Source: Acidobacteriota bacterium
Lineage (GTDB): Bacteria; Acidobacteriota; Terriglobia; Bryobacterales; Bryobacteraceae
Direction: 5' to 3'
Length of the DNA stretch: 64,000 nt
NCBI GenBank assembly: GCA_023436715.1
Contig: JAEZIJ010000248.1
Location: forward strand, 3,358-67,357
This document shows, in pieces, positions 53,814 to 62,844 of this stretch. Within the stretch, counting starts at the first letter, position 1. Every line of letters begins with the position of its first letter. The notes below the pieces were generated by a model. The model was not told the DNA's origin, made no database searches, and saw nothing but the letters and a program-made list of their open reading frames with translations. The position numbers were made by a program, and so were the translations under genes.

Positions 53814-53874
53814 TCCTCGCAGGACGCGCTTCCACCCGGATTAAGGGTTATTCTGAGAGAAGATCATCCAAAAT

Positions 53875-56547
53875 ATGCTGAGAAACAAACTACCTTCTGC
53901 TGAGGATCTGGATCCTCAGGAGACGCTGGAGTGGTTGCAGGCGCTGGACCAGGTCGTGGACGATGCCGGTCCTGACCGCGCTTCGTATCTTCTCGGGCGT
54001 CTTGCGGACCGGGCGCGAGTGGCGGGGGCTGCTCCTCGATACCACGTCAACACGCCTTACATAAACACTATTCCCGTGGAAGAACAAGTCGCGTACCCGG
54101 GCGACCGCGCAATCGAGCGAAGGCTGAAAAGCCTCATCCGCTGGAACGCGATGGCCATGGTGGTGAGGGCGAACAAATACGATCCCGGAATCGGTGGACA
54201 CATCTCGTCGTACGCCTCGATCGCAACGCTGCTTGAGGTCGGGTTCCATCACTTCTTCCGGGGGTCGTACGGCGATCAGCCGGGCGATCTCATCTACTTT
54301 CAGGGGCACTCCTCTCCCGGAATTTACGGGCGCGCCTACCTGGAAGGCCGGTTGAACGAGAAACACTTGGAAAATTTCCGCCATGAACTGCGGGAGCATC
54401 CGGGGCTTTCCTCATATCCTCACCCGTGGTTGATGCCGCACTTCTGGCAGTTCCCGACGGTCTCGATGGGGCTCGGGCCGACCAACGCCATCTACCAGGC
54501 CCGTTTCATGCGCTACCTCGAGAACCGCGGTCTGATCGAGGCGACGCCGCGCAAGGTCTGGGCGTTTCTGGGAGACGGCGAAATGGATGAGCCGGAATCC
54601 ACCGGTCCGCTGCGCTTCGCCCACAACGAGAAGCTGGACAACCTCATCTTCGTCGTCAACTGCAACCTGCAACGGCTGGATGGGCCGGTCCGCGGCAATG
54701 GCAAGGTGATCCAGGAACTGGAGGCGCTGTTCGCCGGTTGCGGCTGGAATGTAATCAAGGTGATTTGGGGCGACGACTGGGATCCGTTGCTCGCGCGGGA
54801 CAAAACCGGCCTGCTCGTCAAACGGATGAACGAGTGCCTCGATGGAGACTATCAAACCCTCGTCGCGCGAGGCGGCGCTTACATCCGGAAGGAATTCTTC
54901 GGTAAGTACCCCGAACTCCTCGAACTGGTAGCCGATCTCAGCGACGAACAGCTCGCCAAACTGCGGCGCGGCGGCCACGATCCGGAGAAGGTTTACAACG
55001 CATACAAACGCGCGGTGGAAAACACTGGCGGGCCGACCGTAGTCCTGGCGAAGACAATCAAGGGTTATGGGCTCGGCGAGGCAGGCGAAGGACGTAACGT
55101 CACTCACCAGCAGAAGAAACTCAATGAGCAGGAGATGGAGTACTTCTGCCGCCGCTTTGAAATCCCCATCACGGACGATCGCATTCACACCATCTCCTTC
55201 TATCGCCCGCCGGACGATTCTGCGGAGTTGCAGTACATGCGCCAGCGCCGCGCGGAGCTCGGCGGCTACCTGCCGGCCCGGAATCCGCGCCTGACCGCTC
55301 TGCCTGCGCCGCCGCTCGATTATTTCACCGAGACTCTTTCGGGTTCGCAGGGCCGGGAAGTATCCACGACGATGGCGTTTGTCCGCGTGCTCACTCTGCT
55401 GCTCCGGCATCCGGAGCTGGGCAGGCATGTGGTTCCCATCATTCCGGACGAGGCGCGAACCTTCGGCATGGAGTCGCTGTTCCGCCAAATTGGGATTTAC
55501 GCGAGCCAGGGGCAGCTCTATCATCCGGTAGACCAGGAAATGTTCCTGTACTACAAGGAATCGAAGAACGGCCAGATTCTGGAGGAAGGGATTACGGAAC
55601 CGGGCTCAATGGCGTCCTTCACGGCGGCGGGAACGTCATATGCGAACTACAACCTGCCGATGCTTCCGTTCTTCATCTACTACTCGATGTTCGGCCTGCA
55701 ACGCATGGGCGACCTCATATGGGCGTTCAACGACGCGAGGGGCAAAGGTTTTCTGGTGGGCGCCACCGCGGGACGCACGACACTGGCGGGGGAAGGTCTT
55801 CAACACCAGGACGGACACAGTCACCTGCTGATGAGCGTGCTGCCGGCCTGCGCGGCTTATGACCCCGCTTACGCCTACGAAATAGCGGTCATCGTGCAGG
55901 ACGGCCTCCGGCGCATGTACCAGGAGAACGAGGATATGTTCTACTACGTGACGGTGTATAACGAGAACTATCCTCAGCCTCCGATGCCTGAGGGCGTTCA
56001 CGAGGGCATCCTCAAGGGGATTTACCGCTGCAAAGCCGCCGAAAACGGCAAGGCGGTGGTGCAGTTGTTCGGGAGCGGCCCGATCCTCAGGGAAGCGCTC
56101 CAGGCGCAGCAGATCCTCGCCGAGCGCTACCAGGTAGCGGCGGATGTGTGGAGCGTGACCAGTTACAACGAGTTGCGCCGCGACGCGCTTGCGGTCGAGC
56201 GCTGGAACAGGCTGCACCCGAGCGAGCCGGCGCGCCAACCATACATCGTCAAGGCGCTGGAAGGCGCCGAGGGCCCGGTCGTCGCCGCCACCGATTACAT
56301 GAAAGCGGTAGCCGATCAGGTTGCGCCGTGGCTGCCGGGGCGGCTTGAATCGCTCGGCACGGACGGCTTCGGCCGGAGTGAAAACCGCGAGCATCTCCGC
56401 GAGTTCTTCGAAGTGAATGCCACCTCGATTGCGACCGCGGCGCTCTCGCGGCTTGCGCGCGACGGCAAGTTCGATCGCAAGAAGGCCCAGGCTGCTTTTG
56501 ACGATCTCCAGGTGGACCCGGACGTGACGAATCCGGCCATCGTTTGA
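53875..56547 (+). CDS. aceE: Pyruvate dehydrogenase E1 component, homodimeric (AceE)
   Basis: 890 aa, the length of AceE-type E1. It decarboxylates pyruvate with thiamine diphosphate and acetylates lipoyl groups on E2. Landmarks are GGHISSYASIATLLEVGFHHFFRG, split here as GGHISSYAS, the TPP-binding GDGEMDEP at 233-240, FVVNCNLQRLDGPVRGNGK, and GRTTLAGEGLQHQDGHS in the second half. No aceF or lpd is next to it, so E2 and E3 are encoded elsewhere. Confidence 0.96.
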   Translation: MLRNKLPSAEDLDPQETLEWLQALDQVVDDAGPDRASYLLGRLADRARVAGAAPRYHVNTPYINTIPVEEQVAYPGDRAIERRLKSLIRWNAMAMVVRANKYDPGIGGHISSYASIATLLEVGFHHFFRGSYGDQPGDLIYFQGHSSPGIYGRAYLEGRLNEKHLENFRHELREHPGLSSYPHPWLMPHFWQFPTVSMGLGPTNAIYQARFMRYLENRGLIEATPRKVWAFLGDGEMDEPESTGPLRFAHNEKLDNLIFVVNCNLQRLDGPVRGNGKVIQELEALFAGCGWNVIKVIWGDDWDPLLARDKTGLLVKRMNECLDGDYQTLVARGGAYIRKEFFGKYPELLELVADLSDEQLAKLRRGGHDPEKVYNAYKRAVENTGGPTVVLAKTIKGYGLGEAGEGRNVTHQQKKLNEQEMEYFCRRFEIPITDDRIHTISFYRPPDDSAELQYMRQRRAELGGYLPARNPRLTALPAPPLDYFTETLSGSQGREVSTTMAFVRVLTLLLRHPELGRHVVPIIPDEARTFGMESLFRQIGIYASQGQLYHPVDQEMFLYYKESKNGQILEEGITEPGSMASFTAAGTSYANYNLPMLPFFIYYSMFGLQRMGDLIWAFNDARGKGFLVGATAGRTTLAGEGLQHQDGHSHLLMSVLPACAAYDPAYAYEIAVIVQDGLRRMYQENEDMFYYVTVYNENYPQPPMPEGVHEGILKGIYRCKAAENGKAVVQLFGSGPILREALQAQQILAERYQVAADVWSVTSYNELRRDALAVERWNRLHPSEPARQPYIVKALEGAEGPVVAATDYMKAVADQVAPWLPGRLESLGTDGFGRSENREHLREFFEVNATSIATAALSRLARDGKFDRKKAQAAFDDLQVDPDVTNPAIV

Positions 56548-56563
56548 GATCTCCGGGGGTTGA

Positions 56564-57496
56564 ATGCTCTTTTTTACTGAAGCTGACGTTCGCCGGTTGT
56601 TGCCGATGCCGGCTGCGATCGGGCAGATGCGCGAGGTGTTTCGCGAACTCTCGGACGGGCACGCGCAGAATCAGACGCGCAGGCGTCTGATTCTGCCAAC
56701 GGGCTCCGTGCTGCACTCGCTGGCGGGCGCTTTCGGGAAGTACTTCGGCACCAAGGTCTACTCCACGAACCGGCGGTACGGCGCGCACTTCCTGTTTCTG
56801 CTGTACTCGGCCGAGGACGCCCGGCCACTCGCGCTGCTCGAGGCGAACTATCTCGGCCAGATCCGCACCGGCGCCGCCACAGGGTACGCAACGGACCTGC
56901 TGGCGCGCCCGGACGCTGCCACCCTCGCGGTGATCGGAACGGGTTTTCAGGCGCGTACGCAGGTTGAAGCGGTTCTGAATGTGCGCCGGGTGCGCGAAGT
57001 CCGCGTCTGGAGCCGCAGTGCGGAAAAGAGGCAGAAGTTCAGCGACGAGTGCGCCCGCGACTTCGGCTTACCCGTCCGGGCGCCCGATTCGGCGGAGGCC
57101 GCGGTGCGGGGCGCGGACATTATCGTCGCTGCCACGAATGCACGCGATCCGGTTCTCGATTCCGAATGGGTCAGTCCCGGCGCGCACGTCAATGCCATCG
57201 GATCGAACCAGCCAAACCGGCGGGAAGTGCCGGCCGAACTCGTTCGCCGTGCGGACATGATTGTGGTGGACTCGATCGAACAGGCTCGCCTGGAGGCGGG
57301 TGACCTGGTGATGGGCCTGGACCCGGAGGGGTGGCAACAAGTGCGCGAACTAAAGGACGTTACCCGGCGCCCATCGGAGCAGAGCGTCACCCTGTTCAAA
57401 TCACTTGGGTTGGGCGTGGAGGATGTTGCCGCAGCCGCCTACGTCTTTGAGTCAGGAGAGGGAACCCGGCAACTGCCGGTGTTCGATCATTCCTGA
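56564..57496 (+). CDS. Ornithine cyclodeaminase/mu-crystallin family protein
   Basis: 310 aa with GTKVYSTNRRYG, RTGAATGYATDLLARPDA, the Rossmann GTGFQARTQVEAVL and GAHVNAIGSNQPNRREV. The family covers ornithine cyclodeaminase, alanine dehydrogenase and ketimine reductases; the position of substrate residues does not allow a choice. Starts 16 bases after aceE with a G-rich ribosome site and could share its transcript. Confidence 0.9.
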   Translation: MLFFTEADVRRLLPMPAAIGQMREVFRELSDGHAQNQTRRRLILPTGSVLHSLAGAFGKYFGTKVYSTNRRYGAHFLFLLYSAEDARPLALLEANYLGQIRTGAATGYATDLLARPDAATLAVIGTGFQARTQVEAVLNVRRVREVRVWSRSAEKRQKFSDECARDFGLPVRAPDSAEAAVRGADIIVAATNARDPVLDSEWVSPGAHVNAIGSNQPNRREVPAELVRRADMIVVDSIEQARLEAGDLVMGLDPEGWQQVRELKDVTRRPSEQSVTLFKSLGLGVEDVAAAAYVFESGEGTRQLPVFDHS

Positions 57497-57711
57497 GCCG
57501 GCAATTGCTGTTCGGCCTCGTACCAGGCGCTGATCTTGAGGCGCCTGCACACCCAGCAGAGCTGCTCCGGGGAACTGGGCGGGCAATCGGCTCCGCACAC
57601 TTCGCACTTTGCCATCCGCGGCAGTTTGTCGGGGTGGGCGGCGCGTTTCGCTTTATCGAGGATCTCGCTGGGAACTACAGGTTCGGAAGGCGCGATCCTT
57701 TTCCTCCGCAT
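57487..57711 (-). CDS. Cys-rich mini-protein (putative zinc ribbon)
   Basis: 74 aa with CEVCGADC and, 16 residues on, CWVCRR. A Cys4 site, probably zinc. It begins basic and Pro-rich. No known family. Its 3' end overlaps the preceding convergent gene by 10 bases. It lies downstream of a second Cys4 gene on the same strand. Confidence 0.6.
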   Translation of the reverse strand: MRRKRIAPSEPVVPSEILDKAKRAAHPDKLPRMAKCEVCGADCPPSSPEQLCWVCRRLKISAWYEAEQQLPAQE

Positions 57712-57813
57712 AGTGACCTCAGATCTAACTACAGCACAATTTCAAACGGCGACGCAAGACGCTGGCCGCGCGGCTATCCGCATGAGGGCACACCGCGCGG
57801 CAAACCGTGGCCC

Positions 57814-58008
57814 TCATGCTGCAACGTCATATCGTACAACGGACGCAGCTTCAAGCGACGAAGTACAACGCGGGCATTTCTGCCCGGGCTTGACAACCAG
57901 TCTCCTGCCGAAAGCTAAAACCTGTGCCTCCACCGTGTGCGTGCAGATGGGGCAGTATGCCCAGCCTTTCAATTCCTTTTGTGACGGAGCCTTCGTGGTC
58001 TGGCTCAT
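57814..58008 (-). CDS. Cys-rich mini-protein (zinc ribbon)
   Basis: 64 aa with CPICTH and CPRCTSS, the two knuckles of a zinc ribbon, and a conserved-looking middle (VLAFGRRLVVKPGQK). The gap 57712-57813 to the next mini-protein holds nothing I can identify. Function unknown. Confidence 0.62.
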   Translation of the reverse strand: MSQTTKAPSQKELKGWAYCPICTHTVEAQVLAFGRRLVVKPGQKCPRCTSSLEAASVVRYDVAA

Positions 58009-58093
58009 GGTGTCCTCCCCTCGTCAATCGAATGGACGCTGGGGGGGACCGTTCGGTTGTCAGGTTTTTTTGTAAAGGTTTGCAAGTTTTGCG

Positions 58094-58117
58094 GGCACAG
58101 GCCAGGAGGCCTGTGCC
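58094..58117. repeat. Perfect 10-bp stem palindrome after the RND gene
   Basis: GGCACAGGCC-AGGA-GGCCTGTGCC. It is downstream of the RND gene on the minus strand but has no T-run after it, so it is a poor terminator. It resembles, without matching, the GGCACGGCT palindromes elsewhere in this window. Confidence 0.6.
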
Positions 58118-58126
58118 ACAGCCCGT

Positions 58127-61100
58127 TTAGTCTCCGGTCGCGATTGCCGGCGCCGTCGCCGGCCGGCGGGCGAACCGGGCCTTCGCGGTCTCGATCAGTG
58201 AGTAACTTACGGGCACCACGAGCAGCGTCAGCAGCAGGCAGAGCGTCTGCCCTCCGATGATCGTCACCGCGATGGCCGACCGCTGCGATGCCCCGGCGCC
58301 CATGCCGACGGCGGTCGGAATCAGCCCGGCCACGATCGAGAACGTAGTCATCAGAATGGGCCGCAACCGAACCCGGTTGGCCTCCAGAATGGCTTCATGA
58401 AGCGGCAGGCCCTGGTCCCTCAGTCGGTTCATGTAGTCGATCTGTAGAATGCCGTTTTTCTTCACGATACCGAGCAACAGCAGAACCCCCAACGCGCTGA
58501 ACAGGTTCAGGCTCCGCCCGGTGGCGATGAGCGAAACGAGCGCGAACGGGATCGAGAGCGGCAGCGTGAGCAGAATAATGAACGGGTGAATCAGGCTCTC
58601 GAACTGGGCCGCAAGCACCATGTACATGAATATGGAAGCCAAAGCGAACGCCAGGATCATGTTGGCGGTGGTTTCCTCGAGCACCTTCACCTGACCCGAG
58701 AAGAACATGCTGTAGCCCGCCGGCAACCCGATCTTGCCGATGGTAGCGGTGGTGTCCTCGGCCGCTTCGGCCAGCGAGTGTCCCGGGGCGACGTTGCCCA
58801 TGATGCCAACGGCGAACTGCCGGGAGAAGCGGTCAATGCGGCTCGGGCCGAGCCCGCGCTCGAGTTGCGCGACCGAATCAAGCCGGATGAGGCCGAGTTT
58901 AGCCGAAGGCACCAGGATACGGCTGAGTATCTCCGGATTATCCCGCTGCCCCGGCAAGAGCCTCACCGTGACGGGATACTGCTCCGAGCCTTCCTTGTAC
59001 GTGGAAACCTCGTCTTCACCCGACATCAGCAGGCGGACCGCGCCCGCAATGTCTGAGACGCGAACGCCGAGATCGGAAGCCTTCGTCCGGTCGATGTGAA
59101 CCTGCAATTCAGGGTTGCTGAGGTTCAGGTTCACCTTGACGTCGCTGACCGACGGGACGTTCACCATTTCCCGGTTGGCCTGCTTGGCGATGTCGACCAG
59201 CGGCCCGAGTTCCGGCCCGAGCAACTGCGCGCGGATCGGAGAGAAAGTGTCGCGGCCTCCCAGAGTGTTGGGGAAGGAAACACGCGGGCGCGCGTATGCA
59301 AAAGGCCGCATCGCCTCACGCACCTTCGCGCCCATCGCCAGAATCGGGGCGCGCTCGTCTTCCGGCCTGAGCAGGATGCCGATGCTGGCCATGGTGACGC
59401 GCCCGGCGAAGCCTTGAGTCGCCGGGATTACCGCGGTCACCCCGTCGATCTTCTGTATTCTGCGCGCAATTTCCATCGTCACGCGCTCGGTTTCCTCGAT
59501 CGACGTGCCTTCCGGCAACTCAATCCCCGCCATGAGCTCGTTCTGGTCTTCCTGCGGCATCCAGTCGCGTCCGATGTAGCGATACACGACAAACGTCGAA
59601 AGGAAAGTTGCGATCGCGATGCTTACGATCACCCACCGGTGCCGCAAGGACCAATCGAGGACGCCGACGTACACACGGTCCATCAGACCGCCTTTGTGCG
59701 CGCCGTGGGCGTGCCCCCCGCCCGCGCCGGTCCGCTTCTTCAGGATGCGGGCGCTCAGCGTAGGCGTCAACGTGAACGCCACCAGCATCGAAACCATGAT
59801 CGAGAACGCCATCGTCCACCCGAACTGGTTCAGATAGCGCCGGGCGTAACCCGTCATGAACGCAATCGGCACGAAAATGATTACCAGCGAAATCGTGGTC
59901 GCCATTACCGCCAGCGCGATTTCCTTCGTGGCGCGAACGGCGGCCTCCATGGGCGGCACGTCCTTTTCCTCGATGTAGCGGTAGATATTCTCGAGGACGA
60001 TGATGGCGTCGTCGATGACAATGCCCACGGCGAGCGTCAGTCCCAGCAGCGTCATGGAATTCAAGGTGAAGTCCATGGCGCGCATGAGCGTGAACGTGGT
60101 GATGATCGACGTGGGAATGGCGACGGAACTGATCAGCACAGTGCGGAGATCGCGAATGAACAGCCACACGATCAGCGAGGCAAGAAGGCTGCCGAGAATC
60201 AGGTGTTCCTCGAGGGCTTTGACCGAGGCTTTAATGAAGCGCGCCTGTTCTTTCACGACGTCAAGCTTTACGCCGGACGGAAGTTCATTCTGTAGCGGCA
60301 CGAGCCGCTTCTGGATGCCCTCGACGACCCGGACTGTGTTCGTGCCGGTCTGCCGGCGAACCTCGAGGATGACTCCGGGCGTGTTGTTGAAATACGCAAA
60401 GGTGCGCTTCTCGGTCATGCCATCTTCGGCGTGTCCGACGTCGCGAATGCGGATGGGAGCGCCGCCGACGTTCCTGACAATGATGTCGTTGAACTGCCCG
60501 ATGTCCTCCACACGCCCGAGCGTGCGTACCCCGACCTCCGTAGCTCCGCGCACAATCCGCCCGCCGGGCGCCTCGACGTTTTCCGCTCGCAGCGCACGCT
60601 CGACGTCCTGCGCCGTCATGTTGTAGCCGCTCAGCTTGTCCACGTCGAGAAAGACGTTGACCTGGCGCGTCCGTCCGCCGATAATGTCCACCGCGGCCAC
60701 GCCGTCGACAGTCTCCAGCGCGCGCCGGATCTGTTTGTCGGCAATCTCGGTCAATTCGCGTACCGGCCGCGCTCCGCTCACCGCGATCGTAATGATCGAG
60801 TCGCTGTCGGGGTCGGCCTTCTGCACCACTGGAGGCAGCACGTTCGGCGGGAGTTGCCGCATCGCGCCCGCCACCTTCTCACGCACGTCTTCGGACGCTT
60901 CGCCGATGTCCCGCTCCAGCACGAATGTCACAATGATGCTGGCCGTGCCCTCGCTGACCACGGCGCGGAGTTCGTCGATGCCGCTCACGGAGGCGATAGC
61001 TTCCTCAAGCGGCATGACCACCTGAGAGTTGACCTCCTCGGGGCTCGCGCCGGGCAGCGACACCCGCACATAAACCGTAGCCGGGTCGCTCCGCGGGAAC

Positions 61101-61207
61101 AGATCCACACCGAGCTGCATGAAGCTGAAAATCCCCAACACGGTCAGGAAGAGGATCAGCATGAAGGCGAAAACGGGCCGCTGGACGCAAATCTCAGAAA
61201 GGCGCAA
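58127..61207 (-). CDS. RND-family efflux transporter permease (HAE1/AcrB type)
   Basis: 1026 aa from a TTG start with AGGAG 8 bases upstream. It has 12 membrane segments and two large periplasmic loops. The proton-relay Asp pair D399-D400 sits in TM4 (GIVIDDAIIVLEN). GGRDTFSPIRAQLLGPELG and ALGVLLLLGIVKKNGIL are also typical. A His-rich cytoplasmic loop (GGGHAHGAHKGG) is unusual. No membrane-fusion or TolC-type gene is adjacent, so its partners are encoded elsewhere. Drug or metal substrate not determinable. Confidence 0.93.
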   Translation of the reverse strand: MRLSEICVQRPVFAFMLILFLTVLGIFSFMQLGVDLFPRSDPATVYVRVSLPGASPEEVNSQVVMPLEEAIASVSGIDELRAVVSEGTASIIVTFVLERDIGEASEDVREKVAGAMRQLPPNVLPPVVQKADPDSDSIITIAVSGARPVRELTEIADKQIRRALETVDGVAAVDIIGGRTRQVNVFLDVDKLSGYNMTAQDVERALRAENVEAPGGRIVRGATEVGVRTLGRVEDIGQFNDIIVRNVGGAPIRIRDVGHAEDGMTEKRTFAYFNNTPGVILEVRRQTGTNTVRVVEGIQKRLVPLQNELPSGVKLDVVKEQARFIKASVKALEEHLILGSLLASLIVWLFIRDLRTVLISSVAIPTSIITTFTLMRAMDFTLNSMTLLGLTLAVGIVIDDAIIVLENIYRYIEEKDVPPMEAAVRATKEIALAVMATTISLVIIFVPIAFMTGYARRYLNQFGWTMAFSIMVSMLVAFTLTPTLSARILKKRTGAGGGHAHGAHKGGLMDRVYVGVLDWSLRHRWVIVSIAIATFLSTFVVYRYIGRDWMPQEDQNELMAGIELPEGTSIEETERVTMEIARRIQKIDGVTAVIPATQGFAGRVTMASIGILLRPEDERAPILAMGAKVREAMRPFAYARPRVSFPNTLGGRDTFSPIRAQLLGPELGPLVDIAKQANREMVNVPSVSDVKVNLNLSNPELQVHIDRTKASDLGVRVSDIAGAVRLLMSGEDEVSTYKEGSEQYPVTVRLLPGQRDNPEILSRILVPSAKLGLIRLDSVAQLERGLGPSRIDRFSRQFAVGIMGNVAPGHSLAEAAEDTTATIGKIGLPAGYSMFFSGQVKVLEETTANMILAFALASIFMYMVLAAQFESLIHPFIILLTLPLSIPFALVSLIATGRSLNLFSALGVLLLLGIVKKNGILQIDYMNRLRDQGLPLHEAILEANRVRLRPILMTTFSIVAGLIPTAVGMGAGASQRSAIAVTIIGGQTLCLLLTLLVVPVSYSLIETAKARFARRPATAPAIATGD

Positions 61208-61301
61208 AGGAAGACTCCTGCCCGCCCACGCAAAGCGGGCTTCTTATCAGGGCGTGGAACTCGGCTTCAAAGTTACCCTCCATCGTACAATGAATGTTCT
61301 T

Positions 61302-62231
61302 ATGAAGACCGCATTCCTGTTCCCGGGGCAAGGCTCGCAGTTCGCCGGCATGGGCAAGAGCCTGGCCCAGTCGTTCCCTTCCGCCCGGGCGATTTTCGAA
61401 GAAGCCGATCGAGCGCTCGGGTTTTCCCTCTCCAGCCTGTGCTTTGACGGGCCGGAAGAAGCCCTGAAACTTACGGAAAATACACAGCCCGCCATCCTGA
61501 CGGTCTCGGTGGCGGCCTACACGGTGCTGCGTGAGAACGGCTATCAGCCGGACTATGTGGCAGGACACAGCCTGGGCGAATACTCGGCGCTGGTCGCAGC
61601 CGGCAGCTTGCGGTTTTCCGACGCCGTGCAACTTGTCCGCAAGCGCGGCCAATACATGCAGCAAGCCGTGCCGCCGGGCCAGGGCGCAATGGCCGCTCTC
61701 CTCAGGCTCCCGGACGGAAAGCTGGATGGGCTGCTGGCGGAAGCTGCGCAGGGAGAGGTGGTTACGGCCGCCAACCTGAACTCGCCGGACCAGGTCGTGA
61801 TAGCCGGAAACGCCGCCGCCGTCGGGCGCGCCATCGAGCTGGCCAAGGCCGCCGGCGCCCGCCGCGCAGTGCTGTTGCCCGTTAGCGCTCCTTTCCATTG
61901 CCCGCTGATGCGGCCCGCGCAGGAACGGCTGGCGGTCGATCTCAACCAGACCCATTTCTCGGATCTTTGCTGCCCGTTGGTGAATAATGCGCATGGGCGC
62001 GAGATCCGTTCGGGCGCCGATGCCCGCCAGGGGCTGATCGAGCAGGTTACAAGTCCTGTCCGCTGGACCGAATCGATCCGCCTGCTCGCGGCAAGCGGAT
62101 GCTCCCGTTTCCTGGAAGTGGGCCCGGGCGCCGTCCTCAGCGGACTGCTGCGGGGAATCGACCCGTCATTGAAAGCATCGAAATTCGGCGAAGCCGATGA
62201 ACTGGAGAAAGTGCGTGAAACACTGTCTTAG
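61302..62231 (+). CDS. fabD: Malonyl-CoA:ACP transacylase FabD
   Basis: 309 aa. It loads malonate onto ACP for fatty acid synthesis. FLFPGQGSQFAGMGK opens the protein, the nucleophile Ser90 is in GHSLGEYSA, NLNSPDQVVIAG and the catalytic His in SAPFHCPLM follow. ATG 61302 begins the canonical MKTAFLFPGQG; ATG 61290 is 4 codons upstream. A TACAAT (61286-61291) lies at the upstream ATG. It diverges from the RND gene. Confidence 0.95.
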   Translation: MKTAFLFPGQGSQFAGMGKSLAQSFPSARAIFEEADRALGFSLSSLCFDGPEEALKLTENTQPAILTVSVAAYTVLRENGYQPDYVAGHSLGEYSALVAAGSLRFSDAVQLVRKRGQYMQQAVPPGQGAMAALLRLPDGKLDGLLAEAAQGEVVTAANLNSPDQVVIAGNAAAVGRAIELAKAAGARRAVLLPVSAPFHCPLMRPAQERLAVDLNQTHFSDLCCPLVNNAHGREIRSGADARQGLIEQVTSPVRWTESIRLLAASGCSRFLEVGPGAVLSGLLRGIDPSLKASKFGEADELEKVRETLS

Positions 62232-62829
62232 CCTCGTACTCCTGATCCCTGTGCTCCTGGGAGCGCAGAATATAGTGCCGGATGCCTCCTTCAAGGGGTG
62301 GACCCGCATCGCCATACCGCCCGACAAGCCGCTAAACCCCGAGAGCCAATGGAAAGTGGACAAAGCCCGCAAACTGCTGATCTGCGAAGGCGACAAGGGT
62401 CATGAAATGCTGCGATGGGACCGCGAACTTGCAGATTTCATCCTGCACGTTGAATGGCGTTTCCCGGTTATCGAGGGCGGCAAGGGTTACAACAGCGGCG
62501 TCTTCGTGCGGAACGATGAGAAAGGGGTCGTCTGGCACCAGGCCCAGACCGGAGACGCCAGCGGCGGATTCCTGTTCGGGATGACGCCCGTGAGCGGCGT
62601 GCCCCAAAGGTTCAACCTTCGGCAGGAGATTAAGGAGAACCACGTGAAACCGGCCGGCGAGTGGAACGCGTTTGGCATCCGCTGCGAGGGGCAGAAGATC
62701 ACGCTGACCGTGAATGGCGTCGTAATGAACGAATACACCCAATGCGGGAATCCGAAAGGCTACATCGGTCTGGAGGCCGAGGGCTACCGGATCGAATTCC
62801 GCAACCTGAAGGTCAAGTCCCTTCGCTAG
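62215..62829 (+). CDS. Exported DUF1080 (3-keto-disaccharide hydrolase-like) protein
   Basis: 204 aa from GTG 62215, chosen because GGAGA precedes it and it gives a clean signal peptide (MKHCLSLVLLIPVLLGA); ATG 62197 is an alternative. It matches DUF1080: FKGWTRIA, WKVDKARKLLICEG, DFILHVEWRFP, YNSGVFVRND, PAGEWNAFGIRCEGQ and GYIGLEAEGYRIEFRNLK. Members bind or hydrolyse glycans. It overlaps the 3' end of fabD by 17 bases. Confidence 0.85.
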   Translation: MKHCLSLVLLIPVLLGAQNIVPDASFKGWTRIAIPPDKPLNPESQWKVDKARKLLICEGDKGHEMLRWDRELADFILHVEWRFPVIEGGKGYNSGVFVRNDEKGVVWHQAQTGDASGGFLFGMTPVSGVPQRFNLRQEIKENHVKPAGEWNAFGIRCEGQKITLTVNGVVMNEYTQCGNPKGYIGLEAEGYRIEFRNLKVKSLR

Positions 62830-62844
62830 AATGGATTTCTGTCT

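Noticed and set aside
58094..58117. Rho-independent terminator of the RND gene
   Set aside because: Perfect stem but no T-run after it on the minus strand; more like an intergenic palindrome.
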